Below are positions 55,461 through 64,000 of a stretch of DNA of 64,000 bases, piece after piece (position 1 is the stretch's first letter; each line of letters opens with the position of its first letter). A program made the position numbers and the translations under genes. Source of the stretch: Hymenobacter metallicola (GTDB lineage Bacteria > Bacteroidota > Bacteroidia > Cytophagales > Hymenobacteraceae); NCBI RefSeq assembly GCF_004745645.1, contig NZ_SRMB01000007.1, positions 62,001 to 126,000 of the forward strand, given 5' to 3'. A model generated the notes under the pieces. The model saw only the letters and a program-made list of their open reading frames with translations, did no database searches and was not told the DNA's origin.

Positions 55461-56414
55461 ATGTCTTTTCAACGCAATTTTTTGAGCCTGGCCCTCGCTG
55501 CCGGCGTTCTGGGCCTGGCCTCCTGCAACAAGGGCGGCGGTGATTTCACCAAAACCAAATCGGGCATCGAGTACAAGATCTTCAAGAACGAAGGCGGCAA
55601 GTACAGCGACAAGTCGGTAGCAGCCGAAGGCGACGCAACGTACAAAGACCGGCTGGGCAAGATTCTGGCGCTGAACGTGGAATACCGCACGGCCAAGGAC
55701 TCGGTTCTGTTTAACTCCCGCAAGCAGCAAGGCATTCCGATGCGCATCAAGCTGCAGGAGGTGACCACCAAGGGCGGCATTGAGGAAGCCCTGGCCCTGC
55801 TGCAACCCGGCGATTCGGCCGTGTTCAAGTTCAACGTGGACACCATCTTCGCCAAGTCGTTTAAGCAGCCGGTGCCGCCGTTCATGAAGAAGGCCGGCAA
55901 CACGATGACCATGTTCGTGAAGGCCGACAAGCTGCAGACCGAAGCCGAGGCTATGGCCGACCAGAAGGTGCAGATGGAAGAGCAGCAGAAGAAAATGATG
56001 GCCTACGCCGAGCAGCAGCTCAAGAAGGACGACGTGATTCTGCAGGACTACATCAAGAAAAACAACCTGACCGCGCAGAAAGACCCTTCGGGCGTATACT
56101 ACGTGGTAACCAAGCCTGGCACCGGCGCTAAGCCGAATCCTGGCCAGACCGTGTCGGTACTCTACAAAGGGTCCCTGCTCGACGGCAAAGTGTTTGACTC
56201 ATCGGAGAAGATGGGCAACAAGCCAATCGAATTCCCCCTGGGCGTAGGCCAGGTAATTCCGGGCTGGGACAAGGGCATTGCCCTGCTCAACAAAGGCAGC
56301 AAAGCTACCCTGCTAATTCCTTCGTCGCTGGCCTACGGTCAGCGCGGCGCCGGTGCCGACATTCCGGCCGATGCGCCCCTGCGCTTCGACGTGGAACTGG
56401 TGGATGTTAAGTAA
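55461..56414 (+). CDS. FKBP-type peptidyl-prolyl isomerase, lipoprotein
   Basis: 317 residues. Lipobox LASC (C22). A degenerate N-terminal FKBP-like domain (about 65-155, with KFNVDTIFAKSF) precedes a charged coiled helix (160-200) and a complete C-terminal FKBP domain (about 220-317, VSVLYKGSLLDGKVFDSS ... VIPGWDKGIALLNKGSKATLLIPSSLAYGQRG). Acts on proline bonds in envelope proteins. First of four tandem FKBP genes. Confidence 0.9.
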   Translation: MSFQRNFLSLALAAGVLGLASCNKGGGDFTKTKSGIEYKIFKNEGGKYSDKSVAAEGDATYKDRLGKILALNVEYRTAKDSVLFNSRKQQGIPMRIKLQEVTTKGGIEEALALLQPGDSAVFKFNVDTIFAKSFKQPVPPFMKKAGNTMTMFVKADKLQTEAEAMADQKVQMEEQQKKMMAYAEQQLKKDDVILQDYIKKNNLTAQKDPSGVYYVVTKPGTGAKPNPGQTVSVLYKGSLLDGKVFDSSEKMGNKPIEFPLGVGQVIPGWDKGIALLNKGSKATLLIPSSLAYGQRGAGADIPADAPLRFDVELVDVK

Positions 56415-56435
56415 GTAACTCCCTTCTTACACGAG

Positions 56436-56474
56436 CCGCCGCGCTTGCGCCCTGGGGCCGGGCGCGGCGGTTTT
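56436..56474 (+). terminator. Terminator-like hairpin within the FKBP array
   Basis: A 9-bp GC-rich stem (56436-56444 with 56462-56470), then TTTTAT, between the first and second FKBP genes. Confidence 0.75.
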
Positions 56475-56487
56475 ATATCCGGGCATC

Positions 56488-57000
56488 ATGCTACAGGCTT
56501 CTTTTCGTCGTTTGTTCTCCAACCCGCTGCTGATCGTGCTGCTAAGTGCGGTTGGCTTCCTGACAGCCTGCGGAGCTGACGACGTAGAATACAAAGACTA
56601 CGGTCCCATCGACGAGGCTATCATCAAGCAGTACATAACGGATCAGAAGCTGGTGGGGGCGCAGCGCCAGAACTCCGGGCTGTACTTGGTTCCCATCACG
56701 ACCACCACCGGCATGCAACCTACGGCGGGCCAACTGGTATCCGTATTGTACACGGGCACGCTGCTCGACGGCACAGTGTTCGATGCTTCTTCCCGCAACG
56801 GCAACAAGCCCTTTAGCTTTACGCTGGGCCGGGGAGAAGTTATTCGGGGCTGGGACGAGGGCATCGGGCTGCTTAAAAAAGGGGAAAAAGCAACCCTGCT
56901 GATTCCTTCCCAACTGGCCTACGGCGCCCGCGGCGCCGGCGCCGCGGTGCCAGCCAATGCCGTGCTACGGTTCGACGTGGAACTCGTGGATATCAAGTAA
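56488..57000 (+). CDS. FKBP-type peptidyl-prolyl isomerase, lipoprotein
   Basis: 170 residues. Lipobox LTAC (C28), linker, then a single FKBP domain (about 80-170) with the active-site pattern FDASSRNGNKPFSF ... VIRGWDEGIGLLKKGEKATLLIPSQLAYGARG. Second FKBP in the tandem array; anchored in the envelope. Confidence 0.92.
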   Translation: MLQASFRRLFSNPLLIVLLSAVGFLTACGADDVEYKDYGPIDEAIIKQYITDQKLVGAQRQNSGLYLVPITTTTGMQPTAGQLVSVLYTGTLLDGTVFDASSRNGNKPFSFTLGRGEVIRGWDEGIGLLKKGEKATLLIPSQLAYGARGAGAAVPANAVLRFDVELVDIK

Positions 57001-57060
57001 AAGATCTGGCAGACAAGACGCGCTGCCGAGACAAGTTTTTTAGTACATCAGACCAAGGAA

Positions 57061-57621
57061 ATGAAAGATTTACTCACCCGCTCGGTATTTATCCGCCTGG
57101 CTGCCCTGCTGCTGGCCCTGGCCCCAGTGCTGTCTGCCTGTGACACCGAACCCGCCGCGGTAAAGCAGGCCCGGGAACATGAGGAAGAGTACAAGAAAAT
57201 CGACGACAAGTTGATTCAGGATTACTTTACCCGGAAAGGCATTACCAGCAGCAATTACCAGCGCACCGAATCGGGCCTGTACGTGGTGACGGTAAAAGAA
57301 GGCAGCGGCCAACTCATCCAGAAAGGCAACCGGGTGCAGGTTCAGTACATCGGCCGCTTCCTGAAGCAGGAGCGCGAGGATGTAGTGTTCGACAAGTCGT
57401 ACGGCAACCGGACCCTGTGCGAGTGCACCGAGGTAGTAGTTGGGGCAAACTCCGTAATCCGGGGCTGGGAAGAGGCGTTGCTGCTGATGAAGCCCGGCGA
57501 CGAGAAGCGCATCTTTGTGCCCTCCTACCTGGCCTACGGCCAATACAGCAGCAGCCCGTCTATTCCCAACGACGAGCCCCTGCAGTTTGAGATGGTCATC
57601 TCCAAGGTTAACCTTCAGTAG
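57061..57621 (+). CDS. FKBP-type peptidyl-prolyl isomerase, lipoprotein, divergent
   Basis: 186 residues. Lipobox LSAC (C27). The FKBP domain (about 85-186) is less conserved, with a Cys pair in RTLCECTEVVV and VIRGWEEALLLMKPGDEKRIFVPSYLAYGQY. Some active-site positions differ, so activity is uncertain. Third in the array. Confidence 0.88.
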   Translation: MKDLLTRSVFIRLAALLLALAPVLSACDTEPAAVKQAREHEEEYKKIDDKLIQDYFTRKGITSSNYQRTESGLYVVTVKEGSGQLIQKGNRVQVQYIGRFLKQEREDVVFDKSYGNRTLCECTEVVVGANSVIRGWEEALLLMKPGDEKRIFVPSYLAYGQYSSSPSIPNDEPLQFEMVISKVNLQ

Positions 57622-57626
57622 CCCAG

Positions 57627-58100
57627 ATGCGCACGAGCGGGCTGCTTTGCCTAAGCTTGCTAGGGCTGGCCACGGGGGGCCTGAGCCTGCCAACCCAGGC
57701 CCAAACCCCCACCCGCCCAAGCGTAGCCGACACGGCCCTTACCCAGCGCACGGCCAGTGGCGTACGCTATACCATCCGGCAGCAAGGCACGGGCCCTATT
57801 GCCCAATCCGGCGACCGGATGCAGGTGCACTACACCGGCTTTCTACCCGATGGGCACATCTTTGACTCGTCGGTGGCCCAGGGCCGCCCGCTGCGCCTGC
57901 GCGTAGGACGAGGAGAAGTAATTCCGGGCTGGGATGAAATGCTGCTCCTACTCCCCATGGGCAGCCGGGCCCGCATCTGGATTCCGGCGGCGCTGGCTTA
58001 TGGCAGTACCGGGGTGCTCAATCCCGACGATGATACCAAGTTCATGGTGCCACCCAATACCGACTTAATCTTTGAGGTCGAAATTGTAAAAGTGCGCTAG
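57627..58100 (+). CDS. FKBP-type peptidyl-prolyl isomerase, secreted
   Basis: 157 residues with a cleavable signal peptide (ending near PTQAQ), no lipobox. One FKBP domain (about 50-157) with MQVHYTGFLPDGHIFDSS and VIPGWDEMLLLLPMGSRARIWIPAALAYGS. Begins 5 bases after the third FKBP gene, so probably translationally coupled. Confidence 0.9.
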   Translation: MRTSGLLCLSLLGLATGGLSLPTQAQTPTRPSVADTALTQRTASGVRYTIRQQGTGPIAQSGDRMQVHYTGFLPDGHIFDSSVAQGRPLRLRVGRGEVIPGWDEMLLLLPMGSRARIWIPAALAYGSTGVLNPDDDTKFMVPPNTDLIFEVEIVKVR

Positions 58101-58107
58101 CCCAACA

Positions 58108-58143
58108 ACAAAAAATCCTGCCCAGACCGGCAGGATTTTTTGT
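58108..58143. terminator. Bidirectional terminator
   Basis: A 15-bp perfect stem (58108-58122 with 58129-58143) with A/T runs between convergent FKBP and recO genes. Confidence 0.9.
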
Positions 58144-58171
58144 TGGGACGACGTCTTAAGTAGCATGCCGG

Positions 58172-58891
58172 CTACTCGGCCAGCACCTCCGACAGTACAT
58201 CCAGGGAACGAATGTCGCCCAGCTTCTCAATATGGAGCTGGTAGTAGCGAATCAGCACATCGAGCAGCTCCCGCCGAACCCGGCCGTTGGGAATGGTCGA
58301 ACGTTCGGGCGTTTGCAGCAGCTCGTTGAAGTACTGGTCAAACTCGCGGAAGCGCAGGACGGCCGGGCTGCTACCGGCCGAAGTAGCCGGGGCGGCCGAG
58401 GCAAAGGCCACCTGCGAGGTTATTTCTTCCCCCGACTCGATACCAAAGCCCAGGTAGCTGGCCAGGTGCAGCAAAAAGATGAGCGCAAAGTTTTCGAAGC
58501 CCTCCCGCTGCTGGTCGAAATCCAGAATGGAGTCGTGCAGAAAGTTGAACAGGGGCTCATTCTCCTCTTCCTCCAGCAGGGTCCGGCTCACGACTTCCGA
58601 GAGAAACAGCACGACGCTGCTCTTACGCACGTCGTAGGGCAGCGTGCTGAAGGGCACCGCGCATCGGTATTCCGACAACCGGGTGATGCCGCCCTGCCGC
58701 GAGGTATAGGCCACCAGATCGAGCAGGGTGAAGGGTTGAAAAAGCGCAATCCGGCCCGGGGGCTTGGCCTTGCGCACGCCGTTGATGATGTAGGTCTGCA
58801 ACCCCAGCCGCTCGGTGTACACGCGGGCAATAATGGAGGTTTCGCGGTATTTCAGGTAGTTCAGGACGATGCCCCGGGTCTTGATCAGCAT
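58172..58891 (-). CDS. recO: DNA repair protein RecO
   Basis: 239 residues. N-terminal OB fold (MLIKTRGIVLNYLKYRETSIIARVYTERLG), helical C-terminal part. Works with RecF and RecR in single-strand gap repair. No zinc-finger cysteines, as in some Bacteroidota RecO. Located 105 bases after porZ on the same strand; recO-porZ neighbourhood is, to my memory, recurrent in the phylum. Confidence 0.9.
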   Translation of the reverse strand: MLIKTRGIVLNYLKYRETSIIARVYTERLGLQTYIINGVRKAKPPGRIALFQPFTLLDLVAYTSRQGGITRLSEYRCAVPFSTLPYDVRKSSVVLFLSEVVSRTLLEEEENEPLFNFLHDSILDFDQQREGFENFALIFLLHLASYLGFGIESGEEITSQVAFASAAPATSAGSSPAVLRFREFDQYFNELLQTPERSTIPNGRVRRELLDVLIRYYQLHIEKLGDIRSLDVLSEVLAE

Positions 58892-58996
58892 GGACAGTGG
58901 GAAGCTGGTAATGAAGCCGGCGCAGCCGATAACTCCGCCGTAACTGAAACACGCACCCGCCCGGGTTTATTCCCGACGACTGCCCGAATCAGCGCC

Positions 58997-61339
58997 TTAT
59001 TTCTCTACAACGGCAATTTTGCTGATGCAGCCGTTTTTACCATCCGCATCCGCCGACAGGACCAGGTACACGCCCGATTGCACCTTGCGGCCGTTGTAGT
59101 CAGCCAGGTTCCACACGACCGTTCCACCATTGGCCTTGGTTTGGTACACCATCTTGCCCGTCACATCCGTGATTTTGACGACACCGTTGTTGGCCAAACC
59201 ACTGATGCCAACCTGCCCCGTAAAGTCGGTGCGCACCGGATTGGGCGACACCTTGGCGCAATCGGGCTTGCCTTCGGTGATAGTGGCCGAGCCCCGGTAG
59301 GTGATGAGGCCGGCGTCCGTGACCACGAATACTTCCCCGGTGCGGTCATTCACTTCCACGTCCACAATATTGTTGGAGGGCAGCGGACTGTTTTCGGTGG
59401 TAAAGTGAAACAAACTCTCGCTCACTTCCTCGTTGAACAGCCACAGGCCCCGGTCGGTACCGAACCATTTGCGGTTACCCCCATCGACAGCCACCGTTCG
59501 TACGACTTCGTTGAGCAGCGCCCGGTAGCCATCCGTAATGCCACCCCGGATAATGGGCTGCTGAAAGTTGCCGGCCCCGGCCAGGAACACCGAGCTAGGA
59601 TCCGCAAAAAAAGCTATGCCCTTGCTCGTCGCTACCCAGATGTCGCCCTTTCGGTCTTTGGTGATATCGTAGATTTCGTCGGAGGGCAGCTCACTGTTGC
59701 CCGTGTTGAAGTAGCGCACATTCTGCTCGGCCGGGTCATAGGCCACAATTCCGAGTCCTTCCTTGCGCGATTGGGAAGCCCACACAAAGTCGTTGCCGTC
59801 AATCACCAGCCGGTCTAGGTTCTCGAAGCCGGCAAAGTAAGGCATCGTCCGCCAGGTGTTGGTCGTGGGGTTGTATTCGTGCAGGCCCGAGGTGCTGCGC
59901 AGCTCCGGATGCCGATTAACGACCCACACATTGCCCTGGGTATTGAGCGCCAGATCGGTGATACGAGTGTAGTTAGGGTTGCTGGGAATAGCGCTTTTCA
60001 GCGGGTTGCCGGGTACTCCCTGGGTGAAGTGACGAAAGTCCCAGGGGCCTTTCCACTGCAGCACGCCATTGCCATAGGTGGCAATATACAGGGTGCCGTC
60101 TTTGGTGCGGACGCCCCGGGTAATGTCTTTAAACTCGGGCAAAGTGGCGGTGGGCCGGAAATCGTTGTTGGTAAAATTGGTCCAGCGCCCATCCTTGTAT
60201 TCGAAAAAGCCGCCCCGCCAGTCCTGCTGCACATACCGGTCGAAATAGCCGCCGCTAAACACGTTGACGGTATTAGTGCGGGCATCGGCTAGCACGCTAA
60301 AGGCCCGGGCGTAGGCAGGAGCATTGGTAACGAAGCTTTCAACCTGCTTGCCATCAGTCGTCTTGAGCAGCCCGTTTTGCGCATCGGCCACATAGAAGGT
60401 TCCGTCCTGGGCCTGCAGCGCCGAGCTTGGAAAGGGGCTTTGGGCCGGAGTCAGAAGCTGACTGACCGAGCCATCCGACTTGCGCAGCATCACCTTCTGG
60501 TCGCCAATAATTAGCAGACCGGCCGCGGTTGGAATAAGTGCCCGATACGTGCCGGCGTAGAGGCTATTGAGCGCCTGCCAGGGCGTAGAGCCACAGTTAT
60601 AGCACAAAACCCCGCCCCCGTCCCGGCCCGCATACACGTTGCGGCCCAGGGTCGCCAGGGTCTGGTACGCGGTAAAGTTGGTTCCGGCGGGCAGCTCCGT
60701 CGTCCAGCGGCGGTAATCCAGCAGATTGTCGGTGAGCTGCCCGCGCAGCACCCCGGCCGAAGTAGCGGCGAAAAGGGTGTTGTCGAGCACTGTGGTGCTA
60801 TAGGCCCGCACCGGGGCACCGGCCGGACCGATATTGCTATACGTGTCGCGAATTTCGCGCTTCACCATGTCGACGACGACGACCCCGAAATTGGCGCTCA
60901 GATAGGCCCGCCCCTTGCTGAAGCTGATGTGGGTGATGGTTTTACCCCCGGAAATGGGTTTCCGCTCGATGTCGCCAATGTTGATGATGGAGCCATCGGC
61001 GCCCAGCACGTCCAGGTTCGCGTTGCGGTAGGCCACCAGCACCTGCTTGGTGGTGGGGTCGTAGCCCAGGGCACTGACGCCGACATCATGCAGGCCTTCG
61101 CGGCTTGAAAGCAGCTGCGTCGTGTTCAGCTCTTTATCGTAGAAGAAAAAGGCATCTTCCGTAGCCACGTAAATGCGGTTGCCGGCTTCGGCCAGGGCCA
61201 GGGCACGGTTGATGGGCAGCTGCAGTTGCCAGTCGCCGTAGCCGGCAGTGCTCTGCGCCGCTGCCACCTGAATGCCGACAGCAAAAAATAGCAGCGAAAA
61301 AAGACCGGACCACCGGCAGGTGCGTAGCAAACGATTCAT
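58997..61339 (-). CDS. porZ: Type IX secretion component PorZ-like protein
   Basis: 780 residues. Signal peptide ending near VAAAQ; two beta-propeller halves with repeated YVATxDAFFFYD, YVADAQNGLLK and WVATSKGIAFFADP motifs; C-terminal sorting domain CAKVSPNPVRTDFTGQV ... SGVYLVLSA. PorZ is a surface part of the T9SS attachment complex that handles anionic LPS (family knowledge). Lies between tdk and recO. Could also be a Reg_prop protein, but the absence of any kinase domain and the CTD favour PorZ. Confidence 0.85.
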   Translation of the reverse strand: MNRLLRTCRWSGLFSLLFFAVGIQVAAAQSTAGYGDWQLQLPINRALALAEAGNRIYVATEDAFFFYDKELNTTQLLSSREGLHDVGVSALGYDPTTKQVLVAYRNANLDVLGADGSIINIGDIERKPISGGKTITHISFSKGRAYLSANFGVVVVDMVKREIRDTYSNIGPAGAPVRAYSTTVLDNTLFAATSAGVLRGQLTDNLLDYRRWTTELPAGTNFTAYQTLATLGRNVYAGRDGGGVLCYNCGSTPWQALNSLYAGTYRALIPTAAGLLIIGDQKVMLRKSDGSVSQLLTPAQSPFPSSALQAQDGTFYVADAQNGLLKTTDGKQVESFVTNAPAYARAFSVLADARTNTVNVFSGGYFDRYVQQDWRGGFFEYKDGRWTNFTNNDFRPTATLPEFKDITRGVRTKDGTLYIATYGNGVLQWKGPWDFRHFTQGVPGNPLKSAIPSNPNYTRITDLALNTQGNVWVVNRHPELRSTSGLHEYNPTTNTWRTMPYFAGFENLDRLVIDGNDFVWASQSRKEGLGIVAYDPAEQNVRYFNTGNSELPSDEIYDITKDRKGDIWVATSKGIAFFADPSSVFLAGAGNFQQPIIRGGITDGYRALLNEVVRTVAVDGGNRKWFGTDRGLWLFNEEVSESLFHFTTENSPLPSNNIVDVEVNDRTGEVFVVTDAGLITYRGSATITEGKPDCAKVSPNPVRTDFTGQVGISGLANNGVVKITDVTGKMVYQTKANGGTVVWNLADYNGRKVQSGVYLVLSADADGKNGCISKIAVVEK

Positions 61340-61398
61340 TGGCAGGGGTTAAAGACCTACAAGATAGGGTCAGCTGGCATAACGCTCCGGCGGCCGGA

Positions 61399-62022
61399 TT
61401 AGTGCTTAGCCGCCGCCGCCGTGGGCTCCGTGGTTTTTTCCTTCATTCCCTCCTGAAAGCAGGCCCGGCAGCGCGCTTCATAGGAGTCGGTTTCGCCGAG
61501 CAGGATCTTGTCGTCGGAGGCGGCAATGCGGAAGGAATACGTGGCCAGCTCCCCGCAGCAGACGCACACGGCGTGTACTTTCGTCACGAACTCGGCTATG
61601 GCCATCAGCGTGGGCATGGGTCCGAAAGGCTTGCCCATGAAGTCCATATCGAGGCCGGCCACAATGACGCGGGTGCCGCGGTTGGCCAACTGGGTGCACA
61701 CTTCCACCAGTGACTCATCGAAGAACTGGGCCTCATCGACGCCGACCACGTCGCAGGCGCCGGCCAGCAGCAGCATTTCCTGGGCAATGGGCACGGGCGT
61801 CGAGCGGATGCTGTTGGCATTGTGCGACACAACGTTGTGGTCGTGGTAGCGGGTATCGAGGGCGGGCTTAAAGATTTCGACCCGCTGGCGGGCAATTTTA
61901 GCCCGGTTCAACCGCCGGATCAGCTCCTCGGTTTTACCCGAAAACATGGAGCCGCACACTACTTCAATCCAGCCCCGGCGGGGCGTATCACGGCTCGTGC
62001 CGACGCGAGGTTCTATAAACAC
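61399..62022 (-). CDS. tdk: Thymidine kinase
   Basis: 207 residues with a GTG start at 62022 (VFIEPRVG), which gives the expected Bacteroidota-type N-terminal extension. P-loop GSMFSGKT (K30), DEAQFF, and a zinc-ribbon with CVCCGELA and CRACFQ. Phosphorylates thymidine. Precedes porZ by 60 bases. Confidence 0.93.
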   Translation of the reverse strand: MFIEPRVGTSRDTPRRGWIEVVCGSMFSGKTEELIRRLNRAKIARQRVEIFKPALDTRYHDHNVVSHNANSIRSTPVPIAQEMLLLAGACDVVGVDEAQFFDESLVEVCTQLANRGTRVIVAGLDMDFMGKPFGPMPTLMAIAEFVTKVHAVCVCCGELATYSFRIAASDDKILLGETDSYEARCRACFQEGMKEKTTEPTAAAAKH

Positions 62023-62144
62023 GGTAGTATCAATTGACGATGGGCGGGAGCGGGCAAACAAGCTCCGATTGGAACCTCTAAAGTACGGCTTTCGGCGGCT
62101 AGCCCCAAAGCCGGCCCAGGCAGTTTGCCTCCGGCAGCACAAGC

Positions 62145-62663
62145 TCAGCGGGTTGCGTTGGCGCCGGGCAGTGGCCGAATGCTGACTAACTCATCCGAGG
62201 CTGAATACACCACTTCCACCGCGTCGCCAACCTCTAGCTTGGCAAAGAGGGCCGGTTCAACGGCAATACGGTGGGTTTCAGTCGGAGTCAGCGTCAGCCA
62301 GGCCGAGCCCAGCACGTTGGTTTTGCTCAGCACCACAAACTGCCCCACCTGCTGGTAGCCAAGCCGCCGCTGGCGGCGGGGCGTAATCAGATAATAATAT
62401 ATCCCGTAGCCGAACAGCAGCGGAGCCAGCACCACACTGGCCAGCAGCTTGGGCGCATAGTCTTCCAGGGTGGAGGGCAGCGTAACAGAGTGGCGGCAGG
62501 AAGGAATAAATGGGATGAGCAGCGCTGCCCCCAGCGCCCCCAGCGTAATAAACAGCAAGCGGCGGAACTGTTGACTCAGGCTCAGGCGGGGTCCCGGCCG
62601 CAGTACTTTCCGGTAGAACTTGCGGTGCTGCGGCGGGAGTTGGGCCCCTAGTTTAGCGGCCAT
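62145..62663 (-). CDS. Hypothetical membrane protein
   Basis: 172 residues with two membrane helices (about 35-55 and 75-95) and a C-terminal beta-rich cytosolic domain (GQFVVLSKTNVLGSAWLTLTP ... FAKLEVGDAVEVVYSAS). Overlaps the ferredoxin gene by 11 bases, so cotranscribed. Unknown function. Confidence 0.65.
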   Translation of the reverse strand: MAAKLGAQLPPQHRKFYRKVLRPGPRLSLSQQFRRLLFITLGALGAALLIPFIPSCRHSVTLPSTLEDYAPKLLASVVLAPLLFGYGIYYYLITPRRQRRLGYQQVGQFVVLSKTNVLGSAWLTLTPTETHRIAVEPALFAKLEVGDAVEVVYSASDELVSIRPLPGANATR

Positions 62664-62982
62664 CCTCGTAGCGCAGGTGGGGCAACTTGGTGGCTTCGGG
62701 CGTGCGGCCCAGCACCTGGCCTTCGGGCAGGCGCGCCTGGCAGGTCAGCCGCTCGTGGGGCAGCAAGCGGCCCGCGGCACGGTAGCGCAACTCGGCCTCG
62801 GTGGGCGGCGTTAGGTGTTCGAGCCCCTCAACGACTTCGAGGCGACACGTGGTACAGCGGCCCTTGGCCCCGCAGGCGTGCATCCAGTCGTGGCCGGCGG
62901 CTTGCAGGGCGGCGAGTAAGGTGGCGCCGGTGGGCACCGAAACTACGGCGCCAGGCAGGTTTTGCACGGTCAGAGTGGGCAT
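62653..62982 (-). CDS. 2Fe-2S ferredoxin
   Basis: 109 residues from the ATG at 62982. Cluster ligands C37-x5-C43-x2-C46 in HACGAKGRCTTCRLEV and C81 in RLTCQARL, typical of the adrenodoxin-like type. Starts 34 bases from the divergent gene at 63017, so the promoters overlap. Confidence 0.88.
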   Translation of the reverse strand: MPTLTVQNLPGAVVSVPTGATLLAALQAAGHDWMHACGAKGRCTTCRLEVVEGLEHLTPPTEAELRYRAAGRLLPHERLTCQARLPEGQVLGRTPEATKLPHLRYEDGR

Positions 62983-63016
62983 CTTTACGTAAATTGCCCG
63001 TTGAACCAGGCTTTCG

Positions 63017-64000
63017 ATGAAGGACAAATATAGCTCAGCAAAACGCGAACAATACGGCCAGCGGCTGGCCACCCAGCTTTGTGACCAGCACTTTAGCTCC
63101 GCTCCCACCGCTACCCTCGACGGCCCGGCCGTACTGCGCTTCACCCCGATCCGGCAGGTAAACCTATTTGTGGTGCAGCAGCTGCTCACGCAATGGACTG
63201 GCGAAATGGCCCGGCTGCGCAGCCCCTACTTTGACTTCGAGGCTCCCGACGTGCGGCAGGCGCTTACCCAATTTATGAACGTGCTGTCGCGCCGCATCAA
63301 GCTCAGCCGGGCCGCTTTCGAGCCCCTGCTGGCCCGTGCCATCAGCGACACGCTCGGGGTGGCTACCGACCCGGTACTTACCTTCGAGCAGAAGCTGCTG
63401 GGCGCTGCCCCGACGGTTACGGCCGAGCAACTGCGCGATGCCCTGCGCTACCTTGACTTGGATAAAGCTTTGTTCCAGGGCTTTATCGACACCCTGACGC
63501 CAGCCACCGCCCTGGAGCGGGACTCGGTGCTCAGCCGCTTCCGCCTGTATCAGGAAGCTAACTACAAAAGCCACACCCCGCTCGAAAAAGTCGCCGAGGA
63601 GTTTAGCCAGCTGCTGCCCCTTGCGGTTACTGACTTGCAGGAAGCTGGGGCTACGGCCCCTGAAGCAGCTTCGGTAATCCCAACCCCAGCGCCGGTACCA
63701 GCACCGGTTGAAACAACCGCGGCGCCGGTAGTGGAAGTGGCCCCGGTGACTCCCCCACCAACTTTTGTGGCCCCAGCCGAGCCAGAGCCCGTACGCCGCC
63801 CCTTGGGAGAAGCGGTGGCTCCGGCCGGAGTCCCGCTGTACGAAAAGCTCAAGGCAGAGCAGCCGGCCACGGCCCCACTAAGTGAAACGCTGCGTGGGGA
63901 ACGGCCTAGTACCACGCTGGCCGAAAAGTCGGCGCCCAAGGTGGAGTCTTTGCGCGAAGCTATTTCCATCAACCAGCGCTTCAGCTTTATCAACGAGCTG
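63017..64000 (+). CDS. Conserved hypothetical protein (partial, runs off window)
   Basis: 328 codons are visible and the frame is open at the right edge. No signal peptide. A conserved-looking N-terminal region (about 30-130, AVLRFTPIRQVNLFVVQQLL, YFDFEAPDVRQALTQFMNVLSRRIKLSR) is followed by a Pro/Ala/Thr-rich linker (200-260), then a second motif at the edge (SLREAISINQRFSFINEL). I recall similar two-part proteins in Bacteroidota, of unknown function. Confidence 0.7.
   Translation, partial: MKDKYSSAKREQYGQRLATQLCDQHFSSAPTATLDGPAVLRFTPIRQVNLFVVQQLLTQWTGEMARLRSPYFDFEAPDVRQALTQFMNVLSRRIKLSRAAFEPLLARAISDTLGVATDPVLTFEQKLLGAAPTVTAEQLRDALRYLDLDKALFQGFIDTLTPATALERDSVLSRFRLYQEANYKSHTPLEKVAEEFSQLLPLAVTDLQEAGATAPEAASVIPTPAPVPAPVETTAAPVVEVAPVTPPPTFVAPAEPEPVRRPLGEAVAPAGVPLYEKLKAEQPATAPLSETLRGERPSTTLAEKSAPKVESLREAISINQRFSFINEL

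Noticed and set aside
58232..59818. 528-residue open frame antisense to recO and porZ
   Set aside because: It crosses two real genes and lacks any domain.

Overview
The window looks like chromosome from a GC-rich member of the Bacteroidota, most likely Hymenobacter or a close relative in the Cytophagales. The evidence is: Bacteroidota-type promoters (TAnnTTTG, once with a perfect TTTG-N19 partner); type IX secretion (T9SS) sorting domains and a PorZ homologue; LytTR and hybrid-propeller two-component systems; a complex I operon with a short, molybdopterin-less NuoG; and a thymidine kinase with a GTG start and an N-terminal extension. This is inferred from gene content and is not a database match. 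No tRNA, rRNA, CRISPR array or insertion sequence was seen.

Region by region. 1-900: the tail of a thioredoxin-like [2Fe-2S] protein and a YjjG-type HAD nucleotidase. 900-7600: a compact lanthipeptide-type (class I) locus, with a 60-residue precursor, a LanC-like protein that has lost all three zinc ligands, a full-length LanB dehydratase, and a divergent LytS/LytTR two-component pair lying between the biosynthetic genes. A direct repeat with a 21-bp period lies in the divergent control region. 7.8-13.4 kb: a dNMP kinase, a secreted phospholipase C-like T9SS cargo, pruA and small orphan genes. 13.6-31 kb: complex I, split into nuoA-J and nuoK-N by about 3.6 kb holding a lipoprotein, DUF1003 and STM3941-like membrane proteins and an ECF sigma factor. 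Three palindromic repeats sit in the nuo spacers. 31-39.8 kb: a DUF937-OmpA fusion, a PolB-type exonuclease, a NarL-type regulator with its propeller sensor kinase, a PhyH-type dioxygenase and an orphan gene. 39.8-49.3 kb: aspS, an ABC exporter whose permease is fused to an M1 peptidase, two small exported proteins, tadA and sodA. 49.3-53.3 kb: a winged-helix regulator followed by three membrane proteins (two of them paralogues) with a palindromic candidate operator, then a nucleoside permease. 53.5-64 kb: ndk, nrnA, four tandem FKBP-type prolyl isomerases, recO, porZ, tdk, a small membrane protein, a ferredoxin, and a partial gene running off the right edge.

How the genes work together. The most unusual unit is the lanthipeptide locus. 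LanB keeps its glutamylation and elimination residues, and the precursor has a FxFKKTTVxxF-like leader and a Ser/Thr-rich core, so dehydration looks plausible. The cyclase partner has no cysteine at all, and the core has only one Cys. The product may therefore be a mainly dehydrated peptide, or be cyclised by a non-standard route. The adjacent LytTR system is the obvious regulator. Complex I probably runs as two transcription units, with a strong terminator after nuoJ and a separate TAnnTTTG box before nuoK. The FKBP array, PorZ, the T9SS cargo and the lipoproteins all belong to the cell envelope. No exporter or leader peptidase for the lanthipeptide was found in the window.
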